Assembly: GCF_030272615.1 (NCBI RefSeq)
Contig: NC_081407.1
Span: 99,431,897 to 99,495,896, forward strand
Length of the DNA: 64,000 bases
Direction: 5' to 3'
DNA from: Cryptomeria japonica
Lineage: Eukaryota > Streptophyta > Pinopsida > Cupressales > Cupressaceae
The first letter of the stretch is position 1. Each line of letters begins with the position of its first letter. This document shows positions 23,078 to 32,270 of this stretch, one piece after another. The notes under the pieces are model-generated. The model was not told the origin of the DNA and did not search any database. It saw nothing but the letters and a program-made list of their open reading frames with translations. The position numbers and the translations under genes were made by a program.

Positions 23078-26000
23078 CTAGTCTAGCACGTCATCTACCC
23101 CCCGATCTTGCTGATCAATGTTTCGGGAAGGCAGGGAACACGCTAGAGGAGGAACATCCAACACAGCAGATGGAGCTATCACAAGATCCAAACAAGGGCT
23201 ATGTTCATGTTCCGAGCCACATTGTTCTTGTCTAGGAGCTAGGATAAGTGCTTTAGAAAAATCATTAGATAAATGGTTATCAACATCAACAAGTTCATAT
23301 TCACTATCAGAAGCAAGAGGAGTAACATTTTCATCATGAATAACATTTTCATCTATATCATCATCAAGATTTATAAAAATAGGATCTTTAACTCGCACCG
23401 GATCAAGACCATCATGCATCTTATGTTTAGGAGATTTTGGTTCAATTCTCGGTTGAGGAGAAAATGAAATAATGCTTGTTGAAGGTGTTTTTGGAGATTG
23501 CAAAGTTTGAGAAGCAGCTGCCTGAGCTCTAAGACGACGCTTTCGTCGGCGTTCACGTGTAGAACGATTTCGTCTAGTCTTAGTAGGAAGTTGCGAAGAC
23601 TGAGGAGGAGGAATGTTCTCATCCTTAGCACTTGGGTGTTTAGGTTGTGGTCTCTTAGGCTGGATAATAGGAGAAGAAGAAGGTCTCTTCTCTCTATAAA
23701 AAGAAGGAGGAGGAACTGCTCCATATAAAGGAGGAATATTTGGTTTAGGGAGAAGACCAAGTCCATCATGACGAAAAGGTATAGGTCTACTCTTAGGAAG
23801 TTTATTAGGTATAGACATAGTCACATCCATAGGGATGGGTTGGGAATCTTCTTGAGGAAAGACATTAGTTTTATCTTTCAAAGGAAGAACTTCCTTCTCA
23901 AGAATGATAGGAATGTTAAGTTTAGGTGTTCTAGGTTCACTTAGAGATAAGATCATATCTGTTTTCCACTTTTGATAAGATTTGAAAAGATGATCACTTC
24001 GCGGAGGAAGAGATTGGAATTGTTTAGGCCAAAAGTAATCAAGAGGAACACTAGAGGTTCTTTCAGCTGGTTTAAAGAGACTATGATTGACAGTAACAAC
24101 TTCACCATTGTGGGGAAATTTCAAACACTTATGAATAGGAGAAGCAATAGCTTTCATGGAAGATAGCCAAGGATAGCCAAGCTTCACACGAAATTGTTCG
24201 GAAGATGGAATAATAGCAAAGTTCACATCAAGGGATTTGTTATGGACTTCAATAGGCAATGTAATAGAACCAATTGCAGGAGAAGAAAATGCATCAAATA
24301 ATTTCACAATCACATCTGTTTTGTCATAGATCACTTGATTCAATTGCAAAGTAAAAAGAAATTCTTCAGTAATAATGTTAACCATGCACGAAGGATCAAT
24401 AAGCACTCCACGGCAAGGTGTATTCTTAACTTTTGCAACTATGTATAAAGGACCATCAGGTGCCCTAATGGTTTCGCTAGAATCAAATGTGATGGAAGGT
24501 TCTTCAGGGATTTCTTGCTGCTCTACAAAGTTAATCACATTCGGAGTCATAGACACAAGACCATCAGATGAGAGAGAGGAATCATTAGTCTCAATCACAT
24601 TAGAGGTATGAGAAGGCAATGGATCAGTGAAAATCTGAAGATTTTGATTAGGAGGAGCTACAGATGTGTTGCCTTTATCATTCACTCCAGAAACAGAGAT
24701 AGTATTATTATCAATCAAATCTTGAATTTTACCCTTTAAAGAAAAACATTTTTCAGTATCATGCCCAGGCTGACGATGAAATTGACAAAAGGCTTTGTTA
24801 TCAAAATAAGGTGAAGTAATCTTTGCAGGATCAATTTGTCTTATAGGAGGAAGAGTAAGCACATTTTGTTCCAATAACTTATTCATAATACTATGCAATG
24901 ATTCATTCAAAGGAGTATACTTTCTTTCTTTCTTGAAAAATTTAGAAATAGGAGGCACACCTGATGCTGCATTCACATTGTTGTTGATGATGTTTTCATT
25001 GAATTTGATGGAATCTCTGTTCGGTTTAAACTTCCCAAATGGTTGTTGACTGCTATCACCTTTATCACTCGGAGCCATAGGATGTGATTGTTCCATTTGA
25101 CTCACAGTCAGTTGATAATTGTGAAGAGTGGCGCACAACTGTTGGAAAGAAGTAAACTCAGAAAACAGAAGTTTGTCTCGAATATCTTTTTGTAAATTAG
25201 AAATAAAGATTCTTTGAATATCATTGTCAGGCACTTGAAAAGAAATTTGAGCATACAAATGCTTATATCTACCAATGAAATTAGTCACTTTTTCTTTAAC
25301 ACCTTGTTTACAATGCATTAAATCAATCAAAGTAACTTTAGGACTTATATTGTTTTGAAATTGTTGAATGAAAGCATTTGCAAGTTGTTCGAAAGAAGTA
25401 ATAGAATAAGAAGGCAACGAGCAATACCATTGTAGGGCTTTGTCTCTTAATGTTCTAGTAAATAGTTTTGCAAGCAACCTTTGGTCATAAGCAAAATCAG
25501 TACAAATTGTTTGAAAAGTCTTAACATGTGTTAGAGGATCTCCTTTACCATTATAAAGTTCCAAATGCGGGATTTCAACATGTTTAGGAGGAATAGCTCG
25601 GACAATGTCAAGAGAAAGTGGGCTCGCAACATCAAATGTGGGCACACTAAACTTAGATTGATTCATAGAGGCAATTTGTTGCTGTAAAGAAGAGACAGTT
25701 TGTGCTAGATTGTTAATGGTCGCTTCAGTCGAAGAATTCATATTGGATGTGTTAGATTGAGATGGAGGTGTTATGTTATTGAAAGAAGGTAAAGAGTAAG
25801 GTGGTGGGACCCTATGATAATTAGTCATAGGAGATGATTGGACAGGAGGAACACTACAAGGAGGAATGGAATGATTAAATGAATTGCCCCCTTGCGTCAT
25901 GTTCATTTGTGGAGATGTAATAGGGAGACTCATTGAAGGAATGAATGAAGAAGTCGGATTGAATGAAGGAAGAGGGTTAATTGAAAAGGAAGGATTGCCC

Positions 26001-26521
26001 CCATGACTAGTGATCACAGGAGGAATGTCTTGTATAGAAGTAGCCATTATGTTTGATGTAAAAGTAGGTATGCTAGCAATAGAAGTCGTCAAAGGAATAG
26101 AATGATTGTCTTGAGTAGGAGGTTGTGTATAACCCAAATTTTCAGCACAACTCTTCATAGGCATCACATTCGAATTCACAATGTGTGAAATACCACGCAA
26201 AATATCAATTCCATTCTTATCACTTTGAAGCATACGTTTTAGACCCTCAATTAAAGGAAGAGCTTGACTATCAGGGTATTCTTGAGACATCCATTGTCGA
26301 AAATCGTCAAATTGGTTATCCAATTTTGAAAGCTGTTCTACAGAAACCTCATGGAGAGCTTCTTCATCATTAGGAGGATTAGAGGAATTACCCATGTCCT
26401 CGTTAAAAAGGCTATTCAAATTAGGTTCCATCTCCTCAATAATTAAACCTTGGAAGGACTTAATTCTAAGGCTTCGTCTAACGGGAATAGTGTAAGTAGG
26501 GCTTATTGTTGTAAAACTCAT
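23078..26521 (-). CDS. Intact Gag-protease polyprotein (1147 aa)
   Basis: The frame runs from ATG at 26521 to the stop at 23078 without interruption. Residues 1-310 are Pro/Ser/Asn-rich with a Gln-rich helix near 268-290. Residues 315-480 are the retrotransposon-gag core (HLELYNGKGDPLTHVKTF, LRDKALQWYCSLPSYSITSF, VTNFIGRYKHLYAQI). A zinc-knuckle variant CQFHRQPGHDTEKC (C579, H582, H587, C592) follows, with His replacing the second Cys. Residues 690-815 are retropepsin-like (GVLIDPSCMVNIITEEFL, then FAIIPSSEQFRVKLGYPWL), but the usual D-S/T-G reads D-P-S. The tail has a very basic patch at 980-1000 (RRNRSTRERRRKRRLRAQ) and an acidic patch at 1050-1080. Product: particle shell plus possible self-processing. 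It is probably expressed from the right LTR and relies on polymerase in trans. Confidence 0.85.
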   Translation of the reverse strand: MSFTTISPTYTIPVRRSLRIKSFQGLIIEEMEPNLNSLFNEDMGNSSNPPNDEEALHEVSVEQLSKLDNQFDDFRQWMSQEYPDSQALPLIEGLKRMLQSDKNGIDILRGISHIVNSNVMPMKSCAENLGYTQPPTQDNHSIPLTTSIASIPTFTSNIMATSIQDIPPVITSHGGNPSFSINPLPSFNPTSSFIPSMSLPITSPQMNMTQGGNSFNHSIPPCSVPPVQSSPMTNYHRVPPPYSLPSFNNITPPSQSNTSNMNSSTEATINNLAQTVSSLQQQIASMNQSKFSVPTFDVASPLSLDIVRAIPPKHVEIPHLELYNGKGDPLTHVKTFQTICTDFAYDQRLLAKLFTRTLRDKALQWYCSLPSYSITSFEQLANAFIQQFQNNISPKVTLIDLMHCKQGVKEKVTNFIGRYKHLYAQISFQVPDNDIQRIFISNLQKDIRDKLLFSEFTSFQQLCATLHNYQLTVSQMEQSHPMAPSDKGDSSQQPFGKFKPNRDSIKFNENIINNNVNAASGVPPISKFFKKERKYTPLNESLHSIMNKLLEQNVLTLPPIRQIDPAKITSPYFDNKAFCQFHRQPGHDTEKCFSLKGKIQDLIDNNTISVSGVNDKGNTSVAPPNQNLQIFTDPLPSHTSNVIETNDSSLSSDGLVSMTPNVINFVEQQEIPEEPSITFDSSETIRAPDGPLYIVAKVKNTPCRGVLIDPSCMVNIITEEFLFTLQLNQVIYDKTDVIVKLFDAFSSPAIGSITLPIEVHNKSLDVNFAIIPSSEQFRVKLGYPWLSSMKAIASPIHKCLKFPHNGEVVTVNHSLFKPAERTSSVPLDYFWPKQFQSLPPRSDHLFKSYQKWKTDMILSLSEPRTPKLNIPIILEKEVLPLKDKTNVFPQEDSQPIPMDVTMSIPNKLPKSRPIPFRHDGLGLLPKPNIPPLYGAVPPPSFYREKRPSSSPIIQPKRPQPKHPSAKDENIPPPQSSQLPTKTRRNRSTRERRRKRRLRAQAAASQTLQSPKTPSTSIISFSPQPRIEPKSPKHKMHDGLDPVRVKDPIFINLDDDIDENVIHDENVTPLASDSEYELVDVDNHLSNDFSKALILAPRQEQCGSEHEHSPCLDLVIAPSAVLDVPPLACSLPSRNIDQQDRGVDDVLD

Positions 26522-27695
26522 GCACTAGAGAAGGAGAGAAAATTTTGAATTTAGAGGTAGCAATTTTCAGTAAGATCAACCAATTTTCTGGATTTAAGCT
26601 GTTAAATGCAATCACAACAGTCTCCCGAAATTTCGGAAAAAATGTCCAGGACCGTGGCGCCCGGAGTGCAACACGGTCCCTGCAACTTTTTTCGAAATTT
26701 GCAGGGATGAAAGGTATGATGATTTTAGAGCTAATCTGAAAAAATTGAGTGATTTTACGATCTGTAGATAGGCCAAATTAAAGTTGTAATCTCAAAATTG
26801 AACCCTATCAAGATTGTCGAAAAATGCAAAATTTGAATTTTGAAAAAGAGAGGGAAACTGAAATTTTGAATTTTATGATTTTAGAGGGAATGTCAAAAGC
26901 AATGCAAATTTTGAAATTCAAAAATTGACTCAATTTCACGCAAAATTCAATTTTGAAAGCGGAAATCGAAGTTGTTGTAATTAAGCACTCAATTTCAAAA
27001 GTCACAAAATGCAAGAATTTGAATAAAGCACTGAAATTTTTAATGAATGATAACACACTTTTCAGATTTATGATAATAAAAACGCAATTTTGACACAAAA
27101 TTTTAATTTCAATGACTTTTGAATGATTAGAAGCCTTAGACCAAGCAATCGCAAGACCAACTTTGACTGTAATTTTGAAAGTGTTATAATTGACAAAATC
27201 AGCCAAAATTCTGGATTTTAGCAGGAAAATACAGCAAGATCTCGCTCCCGAAATTTTGGAAAAAATGTCAGGGACGATGGCGCTCGGAGTGCAACACGGT
27301 CCTCGCAACTTTTTTCCAAATTTTCAGGGATGAAAGATATTGTGATTTTATTGCGGAATCCAAAGTTACAGCTGATTTGGAGATGTTTTGATTGGTCAAA
27401 TTATCGGACAAAGGTTGAATTAAGAGGGTTTCAAAAATTAGGGTTTTGACATTTAACCACTTAATTTTCAGAATTAAAGCACAAATATGAATTGAAAATT
27501 TGTAATAGAAAGGCAGATCTGAAACAGGCATTAACATTTAGACATTTCGCAAGTTCAATTACCAAAAAAAAAATTTAGGGTTTTTATGCAATCACCTCTA
27601 AAATTTTGCAAAAGATCAAACATGGAAATGTAATCAATTTTTTCAGATCTAAGCATGAAAAATCAGAAAGGATGTTCACGTCGGGTTCACCAAAA
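26522..27695 (-). other. 5' leader with duplicated GC-hairpin module
   Basis: About 1.17 kb between primer site and gag ATG. A segment of about 170 bp around 26570-26740 recurs diverged at about 27190-27360. Each copy holds a GC block (ggcgcccggagtgcaacac and ggcgctcggagtgcaacac) flanked by complementary arms, perfect in the first copy (ggaccgtg and cacggtcc). A related GC block lies in both LTRs. The rest is AT-rich and non-coding. Confidence 0.75.
27674..27692 (-). other. Primer binding site, tRNA-Trp type
   Basis: On the minus strand TGGTGAACCCGACGTGAAC starts 3 nt inside the 5' LTR. From memory the plant tRNA-Trp 3' end reads TTCACGTCGGGTTCA plus CCA, so 18 of the 19 bases pair. Confidence 0.75.
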
Positions 27696-28904
27696 TGTAA
27701 AGTGGAAAAATCGCGATCGAACCCTAGTTGTTCTCCCCTCTTCCGATTCCGAGGAGAGAGAAGGGAGGTTCGCTAGGATTCGATGGTTTTTCACTTAGGG
27801 GAGAGACTTTACATTCAAAAGAGGGGTTGAAACTCATAAGATCCAATCCCACGCAATGCAAGATTGGATGCTAAATGAATTTCAAGGGTTAGGAAAGCAA
27901 GGCTACCCTCTTTTGTAAAGAATGTTGTTAAGGAATTTAAGCTAAGCATGCATAGAAAGTCATAAAGATTCGCTTATAAACTGAGTTCGGGTTATAGGAT
28001 GAAGCTGCGGACCTGGAATTAGCAGTAAAATGTCGATACGACGCTGTCCTGCAAATTTGAGCAAAAGTTGTCGGGACGATGGCGCCCAGCGCCACGGTCC
28101 TCCGAAAAATCCGCGAAACGAAGGGGGATCTGTTCGTCTCTGCACAAGGATTCCAGATCTTCAATTTCAGCCGCGTACCTGCAACCTACACACAGAAAAG
28201 CGAAGACGATTGGGGGGGTTAGGGATTGGGGGTTTTGCCTTTAGGTCAAACCCCGGTTTTGGAATTAACTAAGAAATGAGCAAGAGCTGTAAATGTAAAT
28301 GACTGTAAAACAAGTACTAATACCTTGTTCTAAGGATGTTTGTATCCTTATGTGCGAAGGTTTAGATGTTGTATGTTGTATGTTGTATGTTGTAGCATGT
28401 AGTATGTGATCTCCTCTTCAATGGTTGAATCCTTGTCTTGAATGCAACACTTAGCCTTGAATGGAGACTTGAGATGATCAATTGCTTGAAGGAATGCTTG
28501 AATGCTTGAGTATAATTTCCACGCCTTGTACATATATCCTCCTCATATCTCCCAAATGAGAGAGAAAAATGTAGTTTATATACTTGTCATTTAGGGCTGA
28601 TAGACTGATTTTCCCGACCTTAGGCCGACCAGGGAAAGTTAATTTCCAAATTGCAAACAAAAAGACCCGAGCCCCTTAGGAGACCGGGCCCAAAATAGGA
28701 CCCAGGGACCAGGGCGCTGGGCGCTCTGGTCCCACCTCCCGGGACAGCAGGGTGCAAGGAGGTTCAGGCCAGGGTGCTTGAAAAATGCAGTTTTCAGTGT
28801 CGTGAGCAAGTTTCAGGGTCTCCATTCAGGTTGCGTGTTGCGTCGCCATCGTGAAGATCGAAATGCAGTCGAAATTGCAAGTGTCGCAATTTTAGGACGC
28901 TACA
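27696..28904 (-). repeat. 5' LTR (promoter LTR) of the Gag-protease element
   Basis: TGTAAAG at 27696 to GCTACA at 28904. On the minus strand it is the upstream LTR and would drive transcription of the gag frame. Confidence 0.95.
28575..28583 (-). promoter_or_regulatory. Candidate TATA box in the 5' LTR
   Basis: Minus-strand GTATATAAA lies in the U3-side of the LTR, about 320 bp from its outer end, in an otherwise mixed-composition context. The same word is at 22008-22016 in the other LTR. Assignment is by motif only. Confidence 0.5.
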
Positions 28905-29080
28905 GTAGTGTCTTCGAGTGATGCTTGGACAATGAGGAAATTACCACCCTCTGGGATAATTGACACTTTTACAGCTTGCTTGAAAGATTTAGCGTTGCTG
29001 CAACTCTCCCCAACAACATCTCCAATGCCATTATTAGGGTTGTAGTGACCTACACACCAAGGAGGTTGGTCGTCCTTCAC
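28905..29080 (-). pseudogene. LINE ORF1-like fragment, 5' part
   Basis: Minus-strand frame from ATG at 29080 (MKDDQPPWCVGHYNPNNGIG, later SFKQAVKVSIIPEGGNF) runs into the LTR at 28904. Removing the LTR element and one gtagt copy joins this to 21116 and below, where the DUF4283-like part follows after a frameshift. The same-strand continuity on both sides supports a single interrupted ORF1-like sequence, though similarity of this N-terminal part is weak. Confidence 0.4.
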
Positions 29081-30408
29081 CTACGCGAAGCAAACGCTCA
29101 CATGCGCTAGACAACCTCGACTTCAAAAGTTGCAGACCCAAGAATTAATGAGTTTATTATGTCTGGAATGAGATTGAGACATGTCACATTAACGAGCAAT
29201 GTTTTTTTTGTATTCATTAATGTTAAATGAAAAGTTATCTCATTTCACTTGATGTCTAGTTAGGAGAATCATCAAGCAAATTGGGTAGGGGAAGATATTA
29301 CTCTCAATGCAAAGTGTTCAAGAAAAGTCTCCCAAATTCTAGGTGAAGAATACCTAAAACAAATAATCTAGAGCATTTCCACTTCTAATTTAAAACTTTG
29401 GCTGTATTTGGAGATTTGGATTCAATTTATTAATAGGAAAAATAATTTGATTATCTATTCTTAAGCATTCACTATTAAATTGTATTTAAAGCCTTTTACT
29501 ATGTTTGCCTAGGCACATAAATTGTGTATGGTTACTATGTTTGCCTAGGCACATAAATTATGTATGGCAAAGTCACATTCTAGTAGTATGTAATATGGAA
29601 TACAAACACAATGATATACAAATGCAAGATGTCAAGAGGTTTCATTACCAGAGGGTTCTTTGTACATGTTGGAGGGTTATGCTTGCGTTTTAAGAATCAA
29701 CTCATGGCATTAGATTTGCAAGGCATACAATGCTAAACAAGTAATATCCATATTGGCATGAACCAAATGAGAGTAGAGTCCACTTAAACTAGCCAATGTG
29801 TATTTGCTATTGTAGATTAAGTTTTATTTTAATTTTATGATTATGTCATTGACACATGAGCATCTTAAACCTCTAGCAAAGAGACATAGCATATGGACAA
29901 TGTCTTATGAATTTTTTTACAAAATTGGAAAAGTTCTATTGTAAAGGTCATACATGGATTTTGTATTTTGTATTTTATACAAATTGAAAAATTAATTACT
30001 TAGAAAATCACATATATAGAGGTTTACATGAGAGTGTTCTAAAAAGAACAAACCGTTTAACTGAAGCTAAAATGCTAAATACGCTTTAAAAACTAAAAAC
30101 AAAAAAACTAACCAGGCCTTCTAATTAAAGAAGCAATAGTTACACTAATACGGCAATTATGATGACCATTATCTAGAATATATAAAAGATTATTTTAATA
30201 CCCTTCCTAATGGTCATCACACTCAATACCCTATAGAAGACACTGTGGGTATTTTGATCACAAATGCAAAGAACACTTTGATGTTATGGAAACCCTCTCA
30301 TGATCTGTAGAATGTTAATGACCAAGAGTACCATAAGCTGTCCAACTTGATGTAATCCTCAAAAGCTTTAAACCACGATTTTGAGGAAAAATCAGATAAC
30401 CCTACAAT
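29081..30408. other. Non-coding spacer with a short tandem repeat
   Basis: No gene was recognised. At 29497-29568 a 36-bp unit (ctatgtttgcctaggcacat and following bases) is present twice in tandem. The rest is AT-rich unique-looking sequence. Confidence 0.5.
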
Positions 30409-30970
30409 GAGCAACAAACAAGATTTTAGCAAAAATCGCATAAACTTTTATAGAAGAGCATTGAGCATTGATCACTCCAGCAACTCTAAAATATACTGCA
30501 AGATACAAGAGTTGTAGATGTTTCCCAACAACATCAAGTGCGACCGAAAACAAACTGCAACAAACCATGATTTTTATGGGAAAAAAAACCTCAAACCCTA
30601 AAATAGGAACCTCCAAAAGAGAATGCACGATTTAAATTGGAAAAAAATAAGAAAACCAATAAATCTGAGGTTACAAATCATTGTTTTTGAGCAACAAACA
30701 CGATTTTAGCAAAAACCGCATAAACTTTTATAGAAGAGCATTGAGCACTGATCGCTCTAGCAACTCTAAAATAGACTGCAAGATATAAGAGTTGCAGATG
30801 TTTCCCAACAACATCAAGTGCGACCGAAAACAAACTGCAACAAACCATGATTTTTATGGGAAAAAAATGTCAAACCCTAAAATAAGAACCTCCAAAAGAG
30901 AATGCACGATTTAAATCGGAAAAAATCAGAAAACCAATAAATCTGAGGTTACAAATCATTGTTTTTGTCC
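30409..30970. repeat. Tandem duplication, 280-bp unit, two copies
   Basis: The block starting gagcaacaaacaagatttta at about 30409 recurs at about 30689 with few differences, through aatctgaggttacaaatcat. A further partial copy of the edge (gattttgaggaaaaatcag) sits just left of it. Confidence 0.9.
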
Positions 30971-32131
30971 TAGATAACCAACATCCCATGTTAATTTCAC
31001 AAACTACAGATGATATATTTTTTAAAGAAAAAATAAAACCCCCACGAACAATTTTTAAGAAAAAAATCATGAAAACCAACAAACAATTTTTGAAGAAAAA
31101 ATCATGAAAATCCAGAATAATTTTTTAAGGAAAAAAATTATAAACCCCAAAAATAATTTTTAAAGAAAAAATTTATTAAAATCCAAAAATTATTAAATCC
31201 CTCCCATAAATCAGAAAACCGGAGCAATACTTTTTGTAGAAAAAATTAGTAAAACCCAGAAAAATAATTTTTTTTTCTATAAGAACTCAATTTTTTTTTG
31301 GGTGGGGACCAAAAAAATATAAAAACCCTAAACAGATTAAAAAAAATTTGGTAAGCCAAAAAAGTTATTTTAAAAAAAAAAGCTGCTGCAAAACCAGATG
31401 AAGAGGCCGGAATATCCAGACGTGAATCGGGCTCACAGAAACTCACGTCACACCATACAGGAGAAACGCGGCGCCAAAGAAAAACGAATAAAAACACATT
31501 CTCTGCCACTTTACTCTTGGTTGATACCTTGCGTGATACATGATCCGAGAAATGCAGGAAAGGAAGCAGACCGGGAGTAAAACACAAGGCGTCGCGAAAA
31601 ATCCGTCGCAGCTCAGAAACGGTGCGAAAAAAACACAACCCCCAGGCAACAAAACGCGGGCAGAAAAAAGCTCCAAAAAATCGCGACACCCAGAACGCAC
31701 GCAAAATAGGGGGATTCTGATCCAGGGGAGAAAAGTCATTTATTAGGGATGATGAATAATACATTGTATTTAGAGGGTAATGGTAGCATCATATGGATTT
31801 TCCTTTGTGAATTCTATGAAAGTGCAAATAATATGTTGTATCATAATTCATCTGTTTTTTTTATCTCTAACTTCTAATTAAAAGGCACTGTATCAAAGCT
31901 GCCTATCTTAGTTTACTGACATCACTATTGCCAGAATCTATTCTGTATGGGTTTTTAATTTTTATTTTTGATATATTTTAAATTTGCAATTGTTCTTTTC
32001 TCAGAATAAAAAGTGATGTGTCAGAGTTTCGCTAACATTTGCCATGGCTTTTGTACCGTTTTGTCCTTGTTTAGAACTTATTTTAAGATTTCAGAGTTGC
32101 AGTTACCGATATTGAAATTTGATTATTGCAG
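30971..32131. other. Region upstream of the first recognised ASS exon
   Basis: 30970-31380 is A-rich with repeated gaaaaaatcatgaaaacc-like words. 31380-31740 is distinctly more GC-rich and open on both strands, without a recognised domain. 31750-32131 has intron-like composition ending in a good acceptor (tttgattattgcag). A transit-peptide exon was expected here or further upstream, but no convincing candidate was found. Confidence 0.45.
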
Positions 32132-32270
32132 CAACTAAAGTGGCATTAGTTGCCGAAGAAAGGACAGAAGCACCAAAGGAAAGAAATGGAGGAATCCGTG
32201 GAAAATTAAATAAAGTGGTTCTGGCCTATAGTGGTGGATTAGACACGTCAGTGATCGTTCCTTGGCTGAG
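32132..32270 (+). CDS. ASS: ASS exon (first recognised; call it exon 2)
   Basis: Acceptor gattattgcag, donor ctgag|gtttgt. It encodes [16 protein letters not shown], then [20 protein letters not shown] and IVPWLR. The SGGLDTS loop is the pyrophosphate/ATP-binding signature. The leading bases complete a split codon from an unidentified earlier exon. Confidence 0.93.

Larger units (their letters stand above)
21122..28904 (-). mobile_element. Young non-autonomous LTR retrotransposon encoding only Gag-protease
   Basis: LTRs of 1216 and 1209 bp (21122-22337, 27696-28904) begin TGTAAAG and end GCTACA. The target duplication gtagt is exact (21117-21121, 28905-28909). By eye the LTRs differ at roughly nine substitutions plus two small indels, under 1%, so insertion is recent. 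The interior has a tRNA-Trp-type primer site, a leader of about 1.2 kb, one intact 1147-codon Gag-protease frame, a 740-bp tail and a polypurine tract, all on the minus strand. No reverse transcriptase, RNase H or integrase motif is present, so polymerase must come from another element. The layout fits the terminal-repeat-with-GAG class of plant elements. Confidence 0.92.

Noticed and set aside
31246-31764. 172-codon minus frame upstream of ASS
   Set aside because: Phe/Ser-rich with no recognised motif, and an overlapping frame is also open. It is probably composition or an unclassified repeat.
31780-31822. ATG-initiated MVASYGFSFVNSMK as ASS transit-peptide exon
   Set aside because: Far too short for a plastid transit peptide, and no donor and phase combination to 32132 could be justified.
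32044-32270. ATG at 32044 as an unspliced ASS start
   Set aside because: The same frame meets a TGA at about 32113 before the conserved region, and a strong acceptor precedes 32132.
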